Positions 16,334 through 24,801 of a DNA stretch of 64,000 nucleotides are shown piece after piece. The stretch covers positions 1 through 64,000 of the forward strand of contig NZ_FXTK01000012.1 of NCBI RefSeq assembly GCF_900182695.1, in the 5' to 3' direction. Every line of letters begins with the position of its first letter. Position 1 is the first letter of the stretch. Position numbers and translations under genes: made by a program. Under the pieces are notes generated by a model. That model saw nothing but the letters and a program-made list of their open reading frames with translations. It was not told the origin of the DNA and made no database searches. This DNA is from Paracoccus laeviglucosivorans (lineage in GTDB: Bacteria > Pseudomonadota > Alphaproteobacteria > Rhodobacterales > Rhodobacteraceae).

Positions 16334-17035
16334 ATGGAACGACCAGAGCAGACCAGCACCGCGCCCGCCGAAGATAACCGGCCGCAGAATCAGCACCAGC
16401 TTCGCAGCGAAGCGACCCGCGCGCGTATCCTTGACGCAGCGCACCGTCAGTTCGTGGCGAACGGTCTGGAAGGCACCCGGATGGAGGTCATCGCGACCGA
16501 GGCGGGGGTCAACAAATCGCTGGTCTATCGCCATTTCGGCAATCGCGAACAGCTGTACCGCGAAGTCCTGATGCTGGCCTATACCCGCGTTCGCGATGCC
16601 GAAGCCGCTTTGGAGCTGCCCGATGATCCGGTCGCAGCACTGGACCGGATGGTGTCGTTCACACTGGATTACTATCTGGAAAACCCTGATTTTCTGATCC
16701 TTGTCGGGATCGAGAACCTGAAGCACGGCGAACATCTGCGGCAGATCCGGCACGAAGGTCTGCATGTGTCCAGCCTGCTGGACATCATCCGCCGCATCAC
16801 CTGCGCGGGAATTGAACAGAAGCTGTTCCGCGAGACGTTGGACCCTGTGGATTTCTACATGGTGATTTCATCGCAATGCTGGTTCACGGTCGCCACGCAG
16901 CATACGTTCGGCATCACGTTTGGCGTCGATGTGCTGGATCCCGACAATCTTGCAAAACGTCGCGCACTTATCTGCGACAACGTGCGCCGATTTGCGCTGC
17001 GCGACCCGGCAGCACATCCGGCAACCGCCCGCTAA
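16334..17035 (+). CDS. TetR-family transcriptional regulator
   Basis: A 233-residue regulator. The TetR helix-turn-helix lies at about residues 26-72 (ILDAAHRQFVANGLEGTRM, then VNKSLVYRHFGNREQLY). A helical ligand-binding and dimerisation domain follows. It is divergent from the hyu/TRAP operon with a perfect palindrome in between, so it is the likely repressor of that operon. The start is unsettled. ATG 16334 gives a normal TetR N-terminus, while an in-frame ATG at 16244 would add 30 residues; neither has a strong ribosome site. Its stop overlaps the stop of the convergent LysR gene by 4 bp. Confidence 0.85.
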   Translation: MERPEQTSTAPAEDNRPQNQHQLRSEATRARILDAAHRQFVANGLEGTRMEVIATEAGVNKSLVYRHFGNREQLYREVLMLAYTRVRDAEAALELPDDPVAALDRMVSFTLDYYLENPDFLILVGIENLKHGEHLRQIRHEGLHVSSLLDIIRRITCAGIEQKLFRETLDPVDFYMVISSQCWFTVATQHTFGITFGVDVLDPDNLAKRRALICDNVRRFALRDPAAHPATAR

Positions 17036-17901
17036 GGCTGGAGCTGCAATTCCGTCTGCAGCTTGCGGATCAGGCGGGCTGCGGGCGATGCGCGGTTCCA
17101 CATCAGCACGATCTCTCGGGACGGCATTTCCGGTGCAGGCAGCGGCAATCGGCGCACGCGCAGCCCTTCGGGCCAAGGCGGCGCCCAGTCGGGCAGGATC
17201 GACACCCCAAGTTCATTGCTGACCATGACCGCGATCGCTTCCAGCTGGTCCAGCTCCAGCCACTCGCGCAGGTTCAGGTGCTGCGCCTTGAGCCAGTTGT
17301 CCAGCAGACGGCCGCCCCAGTTATTCCGGTCGTAACGTATGAACGGGCGATCGCGCAGCAAGGCGGCAGGGTCTTCGTCCGCCCACGCCTCGGGACATAG
17401 CAGCACCATCGGCTCACGCCGCAGCACCTGAAATTCCATCGTCTTTGGGAAAGCGAATGGCGGCTGCACAAGGATGGCCGCATCCAGACTGTCTTTGGAA
17501 AGCTGACGATATAATTCGGGCGATGTGCCGGGCAGCACGAAGATGTCCAGATCGGGTGCCGCGCTTGTCAGGCGTCGCAGCGCAGGCGGCAAAAGCCCCG
17601 TCAAGGCGGTACTGATGGCCCCCAATCGCAGTTCGCCCCCCGGCTGGTCGGCCCGCGCAATCAGACGCAGCTGCCGCAGATCGGTCAGGATGCGCTGCGA
17701 CTGGGCAATGATGGCATGACCCGCATCCGATGGCTGCACCGCACGACCGCTGCGCATCAGAAGCGGCGCGCCGATCTCTGCCTCAAGCGCCGCGATGCGT
17801 TGCGCAACGGCTGCGGGCGATATGCCCAGCCGCCGCGCCGCTTCGGCCATCGAACCGCGTTCGACCACGACAAGGAAAGTTTCAAGAAACTGCGTATCCA
17901 T
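17032..17901 (-). CDS. LysR-family transcriptional regulator
   Basis: A 289-residue LysR-type regulator. The winged helix-turn-helix is at residues 1-60 (MDTQFLETFLVVVERGSMAE, then RLGISPAAVAQRIAALEAE). The periplasmic-binding-protein-like effector domain covers about 90-285. It is divergent from the SDR-RraA-DapA genes at 17996. A perfect inverted repeat overlaps its own start codon, so autoregulation and control of the divergent genes are expected. The effector is unknown, probably a pathway intermediate of those genes. Confidence 0.87.
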   Translation of the reverse strand: MDTQFLETFLVVVERGSMAEAARRLGISPAAVAQRIAALEAEIGAPLLMRSGRAVQPSDAGHAIIAQSQRILTDLRQLRLIARADQPGGELRLGAISTALTGLLPPALRRLTSAAPDLDIFVLPGTSPELYRQLSKDSLDAAILVQPPFAFPKTMEFQVLRREPMVLLCPEAWADEDPAALLRDRPFIRYDRNNWGGRLLDNWLKAQHLNLREWLELDQLEAIAVMVSNELGVSILPDWAPPWPEGLRVRRLPLPAPEMPSREIVLMWNRASPAARLIRKLQTELQLQP

Positions 17902-17916
17902 TCATATTTTATGAAT
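17900..17916. promoter_or_regulatory. Inverted repeat overlapping the LysR start, candidate LysR binding site
   Basis: ATTCATA and TATGAAT flank TTT, a perfect 17-bp inverted repeat of the T-N11-A type favoured by LysR proteins. It covers the first two bases of the LysR start codon (17901) and is 79 bp upstream of the SDR gene. A near-identical element occurs at 28595-28609. Confidence 0.5.
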
Positions 17917-17995
17917 CTTGAAGAAAGGAAAAGCCAGATTTTCTTTTCTGCCAGCACCAAGAAGGATGGCGCGCACGTTAAGGGAAGGAATGACG

Positions 17996-18769
17996 ATGGA
18001 TTTGGGCATCAGCGGCAAGAACGCTTTGGTCTTTGGCGGCGGCGGCGGTCTGGGTGGCGCGATTGCACAAAGTCTTGCAGCCGAGGGCGCGCAGGTCGTG
18101 GTTGCGGATATTGACGCCGAGGCAGCAGGCCGCACGGCGTCGGCAATCACCGCAGCCGGCGGCAATGCCCGCGCTGTGCAATGGGACATCGGCGATCTGT
18201 CGGTTTTAGCGGACCGCCTAGCCGAAATCGGCGCGGTTGACATTCTGGTCAACAATACCGGAGGCCCCCCGCCTACGCCCGCCCACGGCCAATCGCCCGA
18301 AAGCTGGTCGAAATATTTCGACAGCATGGTGCGTTCGGTCATCGCGGTGACCGATGCGGTTCTGCCCGGAATGCGCGAACGCGGCTGGGGCCGGGTCATC
18401 ACCTCCACCTCCTCGGGCGTCGTGGCGCCGATTCCCAATCTGGGCATTTCGAATGCGCTGCGTCTGACCCTGGTCGGCTGGTCCAAGACGCTGGCCCGCG
18501 AAATCGGTCGCGACAGGATTACCGCCAATATCGTCCTGCCAGGCCGGATCGCCACGGGCCGCATCACGTTTCTGGATGAACAGAAAGCCAAGCGCGAGAA
18601 CCGCTCGGTTGCCGAGGTCAGTGCCGAAAGCACGGGCAGCATTCCCGTCGGCCGCTATGGCGAGCCGCGCGAATACGGCGATGCGGTGGCATTTCTGGCC
18701 AGTGCGCGCGCATCCTATATCACCGGCTCGGTCATCCGCATCGACGGCGGCCTGATCGCCAGCATCTAA
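17996..18769 (+). CDS. SDR-family oxidoreductase lacking the usual Tyr-Lys catalytic pair
   Basis: A 257-residue short-chain dehydrogenase/reductase fold. The cofactor loop is VFGGGGGLGGAIA (about residues 13-25) and the structural NNTG motif is at about 82-85. The catalytic-region segment reads TSTSSGVVAPIPNLGISNALR. Where most SDRs carry YxxxK, this protein has SxxxR. That pattern is known in a subgroup resembling beta-ketoacyl reductases with an incomplete tetrad, so it may be a divergent enzyme rather than a dead one. The ATG at 17996 is preferred because GGAAGGA lies 6 nt upstream; an ATG at 17990 abuts that element. It is first in a gene set with RraA and DapA-like proteins. Confidence 0.8.
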   Translation: MDLGISGKNALVFGGGGGLGGAIAQSLAAEGAQVVVADIDAEAAGRTASAITAAGGNARAVQWDIGDLSVLADRLAEIGAVDILVNNTGGPPPTPAHGQSPESWSKYFDSMVRSVIAVTDAVLPGMRERGWGRVITSTSSGVVAPIPNLGISNALRLTLVGWSKTLAREIGRDRITANIVLPGRIATGRITFLDEQKAKRENRSVAEVSAESTGSIPVGRYGEPREYGDAVAFLASARASYITGSVIRIDGGLIASI

Positions 18770-18779
18770 GGGAAGACAT

Positions 18780-19484
18780 ATGACGCTTGAAGCGAAAACC
18801 GTAAATATCCTTTCCGAAGTATCGACCGCAACGCTGACGACGGTGCTGCTGAAAAAGGGGCTGCGCAACGTCTGGATGCGCGGCACCATGCCGATCCGTC
18901 CGGGCCAGCCGCGCCTTGTCGGCCGCGCCTTTACCCTGCGCTTTGTCCCCGCGCGCGAAGATCTGGCAACGCCTGCAAGCTGGGCCTCGCCGATTTCGAC
19001 CCGAGCGGCAATCGAAGCGATGCCCGAAGGCTGCATCGCCGTCGCTGGGGCAATCGGCGTGCTGGATGCCGGAATTTTCGGGGACATCCTGTGTAATCGC
19101 ATGGTGCAGCGCAAGGTGGCGGGGCTGGTCACAGATGGCGTGATGCGCGACGCGACCGGGGTTCTTAGCACCGGCCTGCCCGTCTGGTGCGACGGCATCG
19201 CCGCCCCGCCTTCGGTGGCCGGGCTGACCTTTGTCGGCTGGCAGGAACCTATTGGCTGTGGTGGCGTCGCGGTATTCCCCGATGATGTCGTGGTCGTGGA
19301 CGAAGATGGCGCCGTGATCATTCCCGCGGCTTTGCTTGACGACGTGCTGGCCGAAGCACCCGAGCAGGAACGCATGGAAGCATGGATCATGACCGAGGTG
19401 GATCGCGGCGTGCCGCTGCCCGGCCTTTATCCGATGAATGACGAAACCAAGGCGCGCTACGCCGCATGGAAGGCATCACAATGA
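18780..19484 (+). CDS. RraA/HMG aldolase-family protein
   Basis: A 234-residue protein of the RraA-like fold. Members are either regulators of RNase E or, as is likely here, divalent-metal class II aldolases and decarboxylases acting on 4-hydroxy-4-methyl-2-oxoglutarate or oxaloacetate-like acids. The family active-site pair Arg123-Asp124 is in GLVTDGVMRDATGV, preceded about 20 residues earlier by a conserved glycine-rich stretch (GIFGDI). Context favours the catabolic role: it starts 10 bp after the SDR gene and overlaps the DapA-like gene by 4 bp. Substrate unknown. Confidence 0.82.
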   Translation: MTLEAKTVNILSEVSTATLTTVLLKKGLRNVWMRGTMPIRPGQPRLVGRAFTLRFVPAREDLATPASWASPISTRAAIEAMPEGCIAVAGAIGVLDAGIFGDILCNRMVQRKVAGLVTDGVMRDATGVLSTGLPVWCDGIAAPPSVAGLTFVGWQEPIGCGGVAVFPDDVVVVDEDGAVIIPAALLDDVLAEAPEQERMEAWIMTEVDRGVPLPGLYPMNDETKARYAAWKASQ

Positions 19485-20407
19485 CCTTCGGCATCGACAC
19501 CAAGGGCGTCTATCCCATCGCCGCGACCCCGTTTCATCCCGATGGCGTATTGGATACGGCCAGCATCGACCGGATGATCGACTTCTACCACGAGGCGGGC
19601 TCCACCGGCATCACCATCCTTGGCATCATGGGCGAAGCGCCCAAGCTGGAGCCCGAGGAATCGCTGGCAATCGTCAAGCAGGTCGTGGCGCGGTCGAAAA
19701 TTCCGGTTGTGGTCGGCGTCTCGGCACCCGGCTTTGCCGCAATGCGCCGTCTGGCGCGTGACGCGATGGATCTGGGTGCGGGGGGCGTGATGATCGCCCC
19801 CGCCCCGCATCTGCGCACCGACGACCAGATCACCAACTATTTCAATCAGGCAGTCGAGGCGGTCGGAACGGATGTGCCCTGGGCACTTCAGGACTATCCG
19901 CTGACCCTGACAGTCCAGATGTCGGTTCCGGTCATCAGCAGGATCATGGCTGATCATGCATCCTGCATCATGCTGAAGGCCGAAGACTGGCCGGGGCTGG
20001 AAAAGCTGTCGGCGCTGCGCAAAGCTCAGGCCGAAGGGCGTCTGCGGCCGTTTTCGATCCTGACGGCAAATGCCGGGCTGTTCCTGGACTTCGAGCCTGA
20101 GCGCGGCTCGGACGGTGCGATGACCGGCTATGCCTTCCCGGATATGCTGGTTGAACTGGACGCGCTGCACCGCAAGGGCGAACGCGATGCCGCGCATGAT
20201 CTGTTCGACCTGCATCTGCCGCTGATCCGGTATGAACAGCAACCGGTGGTGGGCCTTGCCGTACGCAAGCACGTCCTGATGCGCCGTGGGATCATCTCAT
20301 CGGACACGCAGCGCAAACCCTGGCCCGCGCTGTCAGCCACGGCACGGGAGGAGGTCGACTACCTTCTGTCGCGCATCGCGCGCAAGGATCCCCGCGCCGC
20401 CATCTAA
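19481..20407 (+). CDS. Dihydrodipicolinate synthase/N-acetylneuraminate lyase-family aldolase
   Basis: A 308-residue class I aldolase or dehydratase of the DapA superfamily (TIM barrel). The Schiff-base lysine is probably Lys166 in CIMLKAED. The pyruvyl-site tyrosine is in WALQDYPLT, and the GxxGE-type substrate loop appears as TILGIMGEAPKL. These enzymes make or break a bond to pyruvate or dehydrate a keto-sugar acid. True DapA is unlikely given the catabolic neighbours. The ATG at 19481 overlaps the RraA stop and has GGAAGG upstream. A good terminator follows, so SDR-RraA-DapA-like forms one transcription unit. Confidence 0.82.
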   Translation: MTFGIDTKGVYPIAATPFHPDGVLDTASIDRMIDFYHEAGSTGITILGIMGEAPKLEPEESLAIVKQVVARSKIPVVVGVSAPGFAAMRRLARDAMDLGAGGVMIAPAPHLRTDDQITNYFNQAVEAVGTDVPWALQDYPLTLTVQMSVPVISRIMADHASCIMLKAEDWPGLEKLSALRKAQAEGRLRPFSILTANAGLFLDFEPERGSDGAMTGYAFPDMLVELDALHRKGERDAAHDLFDLHLPLIRYEQQPVVGLAVRKHVLMRRGIISSDTQRKPWPALSATAREEVDYLLSRIARKDPRAAI

Positions 20408-20424
20408 GCGATAGGGACATCGAC

Positions 20425-20455
20425 AACGCCGGGCCTTTGGTCCGGCGTTTTGCTT
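20425..20455 (+). terminator. Rho-independent terminator after the SDR-RraA-DapA unit
   Basis: AACGCCGG (20425-20432) pairs with CCGGCGTT (20442-20449), extendable by three further pairs to an 11-bp stem with a TTT loop. TTTTGCTTT follows. It lies 18 bp after the DapA-like stop. Confidence 0.8.
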
Positions 20456-20556
20456 TGCGCATGGACCGCGAAAACGCGGCCTGCTGTCAAATCAAGCGGT
20501 CATATGCCAAGTGCCGCCGAAAGCGGCAGCACAATGAGCAGACTCTCGTTTTCCAC

Positions 20557-20568
20557 ATTGCATACAAT
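20557..20568. promoter_or_regulatory. ATTG-CATA-CAAT inverted repeat, candidate GntR operator
   Basis: A short inverted repeat of the TTGNATNCAA type often bound by FadR-subgroup GntR proteins. It sits in an AT-rich stretch (20550-20590), 70 bp upstream of the ABC transporter operon. A matching GCATGCAAT element is in front of the GntR gene at the end of that operon (26045-26062). Confidence 0.4.
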
Positions 20569-20637
20569 TTTTAATATTTATCGTCGCCAATTTTTCCATC
20601 TACTGCATCCATAGTTGGGCGGAGATGAGAGAAGACG

Positions 20638-21468
20638 ATGGACGCAACCCCCAGACACCAGTTTGACGCAGTGAAGCTTTGGGAAGCTTCCGTTTCCTTT
20701 GGCCCGCCCGGTCGCGCTGTTCCGGCACTGCAGGAAACCAGCCTTTCGATCAAACAGGGCGAATTTCTGGCGCTGGTCGGCCCCTCGGGCTGTGGAAAAT
20801 CGACGATCCTGCGGCTGGCGGCCGGGCTTCTGGAACCGACGACCGGCGATGTTCTGGTCGGCGGTCGCGAGGTCAAGGCCAAGGCGCTGCGTCTGGGGAT
20901 GGCGTTCCAGAACCCGACGCTGCTGCCTTGGCTGACCATCGAAAAGAACGTCATGCTGCCCCTGCGGATCGTGCGGCCGTTCCGTCACGATTTTCGTCGC
21001 AAGAAACGTGGCGAATATCGCGACCGCGTTCACGCCATGCTGGACGATGTGGGATTGTCCAAATTCGCCAACCACTATCCCTGGCAACTGTCCGGCGGGA
21101 TGCTGCAACGCGCGAACCTGTGCCGGGCACTGATCCACGAACCGCAGCTTTTGCTGCTGGATGAACCCTTTGGCGCGCTGGACCAGTTCACGCGCGAAGA
21201 GTTGTGGAACGCCATGCAGACGCTGTGGATGAAGCGCAAGCCCACGGTGATCCTTGTCACCCATGACCTGAAAGAGGCGGGCTTTCTTGCCACCCGCATC
21301 TGCGTCATGAGTGCGCGGCCCGGTCGGATCATCGACAACAGCCCGGTCGATTTCGCGCGTCCCCGCACCATAGCCATGACTTTCGAACCAGATTTCGTCG
21401 CCCTGAACCAAGCCCTGCGCGAAAAGATCATCGCCGCGCGCAGCCAGACCGCGGAACACGCAGCATGA
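20638..21468 (+). CDS. ABC transporter ATP-binding protein (NitT/TauT type)
   Basis: A 276-residue cytoplasmic ATPase. Walker A is GPSGCGKST (residues 48-56), the signature is LSGGMLQRANL, Walker B is LLLLDEPFGALD, and the switch His is in LVTHDLKEA. It belongs to the SsuB/TauB/NrtD group that imports nitrate, taurine, sulfonates, pyrimidines and thiamine precursors. It overlaps the permease gene by 4 bp, and the binding protein follows, giving a complete importer. Confidence 0.92.
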   Translation: MDATPRHQFDAVKLWEASVSFGPPGRAVPALQETSLSIKQGEFLALVGPSGCGKSTILRLAAGLLEPTTGDVLVGGREVKAKALRLGMAFQNPTLLPWLTIEKNVMLPLRIVRPFRHDFRRKKRGEYRDRVHAMLDDVGLSKFANHYPWQLSGGMLQRANLCRALIHEPQLLLLDEPFGALDQFTREELWNAMQTLWMKRKPTVILVTHDLKEAGFLATRICVMSARPGRIIDNSPVDFARPRTIAMTFEPDFVALNQALREKIIAARSQTAEHAA

Positions 21469-22238
21469 GCAGTTATCAACTTCGCCGCCGCGCATGGGCG
21501 GCCGCTTTGATCGTCGCGTTCTTCCTGATGTGGGAAGTGCTGTGCCTTAGCCTGAACATCTCGGACCTGATCGTGCCGCGCCCCAGTCAGGTTTTTACGG
21601 TCATGGTCCAGCGGATGCCGGTGCTTTGGCCGCATATCCTGCAAACGCTGTGGACAACGATGATCGGCTTTGGGCTGGGCGTGATCGTCGGCGTGGTGAT
21701 CGGGGTTCTGATCGGCACGTCGCGCATCGCTTATGACACGGCCTATCCCTTGCTGATCGGCTTTTCGTCGATCCCCAAGGTCGCGGTCGTGCCGATCTTC
21801 GTGCTGTGGTTCGGCGCGGGGCCTGTTCCAGCGATCCTGACCGCGCTGGCCATGTGCTTCTTTCCCATCGTCGTCAATATCGCCACCGGCCTTGCCAGCA
21901 CCGAGCCCGAGTTGGAGGACGTGCTGAAATCCCTCGGCGCCTCAAAACTGGACGTGCTGGTGAATGTCGGCCTGCCCCGCACGGCACCGTTCTTCTTCGC
22001 TTCGCTGAAAATCGCCGCGACCTTCGCTTTCGTCGGCACGGTGCTGGCGGAAACGGTGGCGTCGAACAAAGGCATCGGCAACGTGATGATGTCCGCCTCG
22101 TCGAACTTCGATGTGCCGCTGGTCTTTGCGGGGCTGTTCATCCTCGCGTTCCTCGGCGTCGCTCTTTATGTGCTGTTTTCCCTGATCGAACAGCGTTTCG
22201 TCGGCTGGGCCAACCGCCGCTCGGACGCTGCTGCCTGA
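21465..22238 (+). CDS. ABC transporter permease (NitT/TauT type)
   Basis: A 257-residue inner-membrane protein with six hydrophobic segments. The cytoplasmic EAA-like loop appears as LEDVLKSLGASKLDVLVNVGLP. This is the SsuC/TauC class, whose two copies form the membrane channel for the ATPase encoded by the preceding gene. Translational coupling to both neighbours is probable (4-bp overlap upstream, 26-bp gap downstream). Confidence 0.92.
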   Translation: MSSYQLRRRAWAAALIVAFFLMWEVLCLSLNISDLIVPRPSQVFTVMVQRMPVLWPHILQTLWTTMIGFGLGVIVGVVIGVLIGTSRIAYDTAYPLLIGFSSIPKVAVVPIFVLWFGAGPVPAILTALAMCFFPIVVNIATGLASTEPELEDVLKSLGASKLDVLVNVGLPRTAPFFFASLKIAATFAFVGTVLAETVASNKGIGNVMMSASSNFDVPLVFAGLFILAFLGVALYVLFSLIEQRFVGWANRRSDAAA

Positions 22239-22264
22239 CCCCCTTGCAAAACCGGAGATATGAT

Positions 22265-23287
22265 ATGTTCCAAAGACTTGCAGCATCCATCGCCCTTGGC
22301 CTTGCGCTGACGGGCACAGCCATGGCCGAAACCGATATTCGCTTCACGCTGGGCTGGAAGACCCAAGGTTCGGACGCGCCCATGCTTCTGGCGCTGAGCA
22401 AGGGCTATTTCAAGCAAGAGGGCCTGAATGTCACCATCGATCAGGGCGAAGGCTCGGGCGCGACGGTCACGCGCATCATGTCGGGCACCTATGATGCGGG
22501 TTTCGGTGACATCAACGCGATCATCCAGAACGCCGCGACCCGGCCCGAGGAAACCCCGGTCATGGTCTATCAGATGTGGAGCGTGCCGCCATTTGCCGTA
22601 TCCTCGCGCAAGGAAACCGGCATTCAGACCCCGGCCGATCTGGTGGGCAAGGTGCTTGGCGGATCGCAAGGCACGCCGACGACGCGGCTGATCGCGGTTC
22701 TGGCCCGCAAGAACGGCATCGACCCTGACCAGTTGCAGGTGACGAACATGGCACCGAACCTGCAGGAACCCATGCTGATCAAAGGCGACATCGACGGCGC
22801 GCTGGTCTTTACCATCACAGGCTGGTTCAACCTGGTGAACAACCGCCAGGACCCGGAGGCAGATTACAACTGGCTGAATTTCGGTGATTTCGGGCTGGAC
22901 CTGTATTCCAACGGCGTCATGGTTTCGCGCAGGCTGATCGCGGAAAATCCCGATGCGGTGCGCGGTCTGGTCCGGGCAATCAACCGTGCCGCAATCGAGA
23001 TCGGCACCGATCCCGCCGCCGGGGCCGAGGCAATCATCGCCTATGACAATCTCGCCAAGGCCGATCTGGAACGCGACCGCATGATCTTTGCCTATGAACG
23101 CCTGATGCAATCCGATGAATCGGCCCGCATCGGGCTGGGCGATCTGGACGACGCGCGTCTGGCCCGTTCGATCGACATCGTGGCCGAAGGTTACGAGCTG
23201 CCCACAAAGCCGGAAGTGGCAGCGGTGTTTACCCGCGAATTCCTGCCGCCGCTTGACGATCGCAAGCTGGTCTATACCCCGCAATGA
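22265..23287 (+). CDS. ABC transporter substrate-binding protein (NMT1/THI5-like)
   Basis: A 340-residue periplasmic protein. The signal peptide is MFQRLAASIALGLALTGTAMA (about 21 residues). The mature protein begins ETDIRFTLGWKTQGSDAPML, typical of the NMT1/SsuA-like group with Trp and polar residues lining the ligand site. The ATG at 22265 follows GGAGA at suitable spacing. Members bind pyrimidine or thiamine precursors, sulfonates, nitrate or small N-heterocycles. The neighbours (an Ntn amidase-like enzyme and a cytosine-deaminase-like enzyme) favour an amide or N-heterocycle. Confidence 0.9.
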   Translation: MFQRLAASIALGLALTGTAMAETDIRFTLGWKTQGSDAPMLLALSKGYFKQEGLNVTIDQGEGSGATVTRIMSGTYDAGFGDINAIIQNAATRPEETPVMVYQMWSVPPFAVSSRKETGIQTPADLVGKVLGGSQGTPTTRLIAVLARKNGIDPDQLQVTNMAPNLQEPMLIKGDIDGALVFTITGWFNLVNNRQDPEADYNWLNFGDFGLDLYSNGVMVSRRLIAENPDAVRGLVRAINRAAIEIGTDPAAGAEAIIAYDNLAKADLERDRMIFAYERLMQSDESARIGLGDLDDARLARSIDIVAEGYELPTKPEVAAVFTREFLPPLDDRKLVYTPQ

Positions 23288-24801
23288 ACGGTGCAGTCGT
23301 CATATCGCCCCACCGCGCCTCTGCTGAAGCCGGGGCGGACGTTCTGGCCCAAGGCGGCAATGCCATCGAGGCATTGGTCGCAGCAGGCGCGGCGCTGGCC
23401 GTGACCTATCCGCATTTCTGCGGATTGGGCGGCGATGCCGTCTGGATGGTCGCGGACGGGGCCGGGGCGGTTGACTGCTATCTGGGGATCGGGCAGGCCA
23501 TCGCGGCCCCCGTGACAAGGATCGACCAGCGCGGCCCCGGCTCGATGCTGACCACTGCCGCGCTGGTGGATAGCTGGGACCATGTGCTGGCGCATTCCGC
23601 CACATGGGGCGGTCGCGCAGGTCTGCATGAACTGTTGCAAGCTGCCATTTCGCTGGCAGAAGATGGCTTTGCACGCTCGGCATCGCAAAAATTCTGGCAA
23701 GAGTTTCGGGGCGATACCATCGCATTCTGCAACGATGACTGGCTGCGCCAGCCCGAACTGGCGCAAAGCCTGCGGCTGATCGCGCGCGACGGTGCGCGCA
23801 GCTTTTACGAAGGCGCGCTTAGCCAGCGTATCTCGCGGGCCATGCGGGACGCGGGCGCGGCCATCAGCGCTGATGACTTGGCCGCGACGCGCACGCAGCG
23901 GGTCGCGCCGCTGCGACTGGACTATCGGGGGTTGACGCTGTGCGCTCCGCCGCCACCGACGCAAGGGGCAACGACTTTGCAGATCATGGGCATCCTGCGC
24001 GCCCTTGATATGGCGGGTTTTGCCCCCGATGGTCCCGACTTCCACCATCATCTGGTCGAGGCCGTGAAACAGGCATTTCTGGATCGCCCCCCCATCGCCG
24101 ACCCGGATTTTACCGCGGTCGATGTGCAGGCGATGCTGGGCGCGCCGCAACTTGCCGCAGCCGCTAGCCGCATATCGGGCCGCGCAATGGACTGGCCGCA
24201 GCCGTGGCGTCAGGGGGATACCGCCTTTTTGGCCGCGGTGGATGCGCAGGGGCGCAGCGCATGTGTGCTGCAAAGCCTGTATTTCGACTGGGGCAGCGGC
24301 GTGATGCTGGGCGATACCGGCATTCTTTGGCAAAACCGTGGTGCGGCCTTCGATCTTGCGCCCGATCACGTCAATTGCATCGCGCCGGGCAAGCGGCCAT
24401 TTTACACCCTGAACCCCGGCATGGCGCTGAAGGACGGCAGACCAACGCTGCTTTATGGCACGCAGGGCGCGGACGGACAGCCACAAACGCTGAGCCTGCT
24501 GCTGTCGCTGCTGATAGATCACGGAATGTCGCCTGCCAAGGCGCTGGCACGGCCGCGTTTCCTGCTGGGGCGCACGTTCTCGGATTCGCGCGATACGCTG
24601 AAGATCGAGGCGGGGTTGCCCGACACGACCACAGCCGCGCTTTGCGCGATGGGCCACGAACTTGCTCCGATCCCGGCATTCAGTCCGCTTGGAGGGCAGG
24701 CAGGCGTCGTTCGCATTGAGGCTGACGGCAGGATTGACGCGGCGCATGACCCGCGTAGCGATGGCGGTGCGATCTACGCGGGGGAACGATGCACGACCTG
24801 A
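23284..24801 (+). CDS. Gamma-glutamyltransferase-family Ntn hydrolase
   Basis: A 505-residue protein of the gamma-glutamyltranspeptidase superfamily. These proenzymes cleave themselves before a Thr that becomes the N-terminal nucleophile. That Thr is probably Thr313 in GDTAFLAAVD, aligning with TTHYSVVD of E. coli GGT. The second Thr and the His of that motif are replaced by Ala and Phe. N-terminal features ASEAGADVLAQGGNAIEA-like and CGLGGDA are conserved. No signal peptide is visible, so it is cytoplasmic, unlike classical GGT. Relatives without signal peptides include oxamate amidohydrolase (HpxW) and acylases, so an amidase acting on the imported compound is the best inference. It overlaps both neighbours. 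Confidence 0.82.
   Translation: MNGAVVISPHRASAEAGADVLAQGGNAIEALVAAGAALAVTYPHFCGLGGDAVWMVADGAGAVDCYLGIGQAIAAPVTRIDQRGPGSMLTTAALVDSWDHVLAHSATWGGRAGLHELLQAAISLAEDGFARSASQKFWQEFRGDTIAFCNDDWLRQPELAQSLRLIARDGARSFYEGALSQRISRAMRDAGAAISADDLAATRTQRVAPLRLDYRGLTLCAPPPPTQGATTLQIMGILRALDMAGFAPDGPDFHHHLVEAVKQAFLDRPPIADPDFTAVDVQAMLGAPQLAAAASRISGRAMDWPQPWRQGDTAFLAAVDAQGRSACVLQSLYFDWGSGVMLGDTGILWQNRGAAFDLAPDHVNCIAPGKRPFYTLNPGMALKDGRPTLLYGTQGADGQPQTLSLLLSLLIDHGMSPAKALARPRFLLGRTFSDSRDTLKIEAGLPDTTTAALCAMGHELAPIPAFSPLGGQAGVVRIEADGRIDAAHDPRSDGGAIYAGERCTT

Noticed and set aside
22265..23287. Binding protein with an upstream extension beginning near 21806
   Set aside because: The extension overlaps the permease gene in another frame; the ATG at 22265 has a ribosome site and a clean signal peptide.
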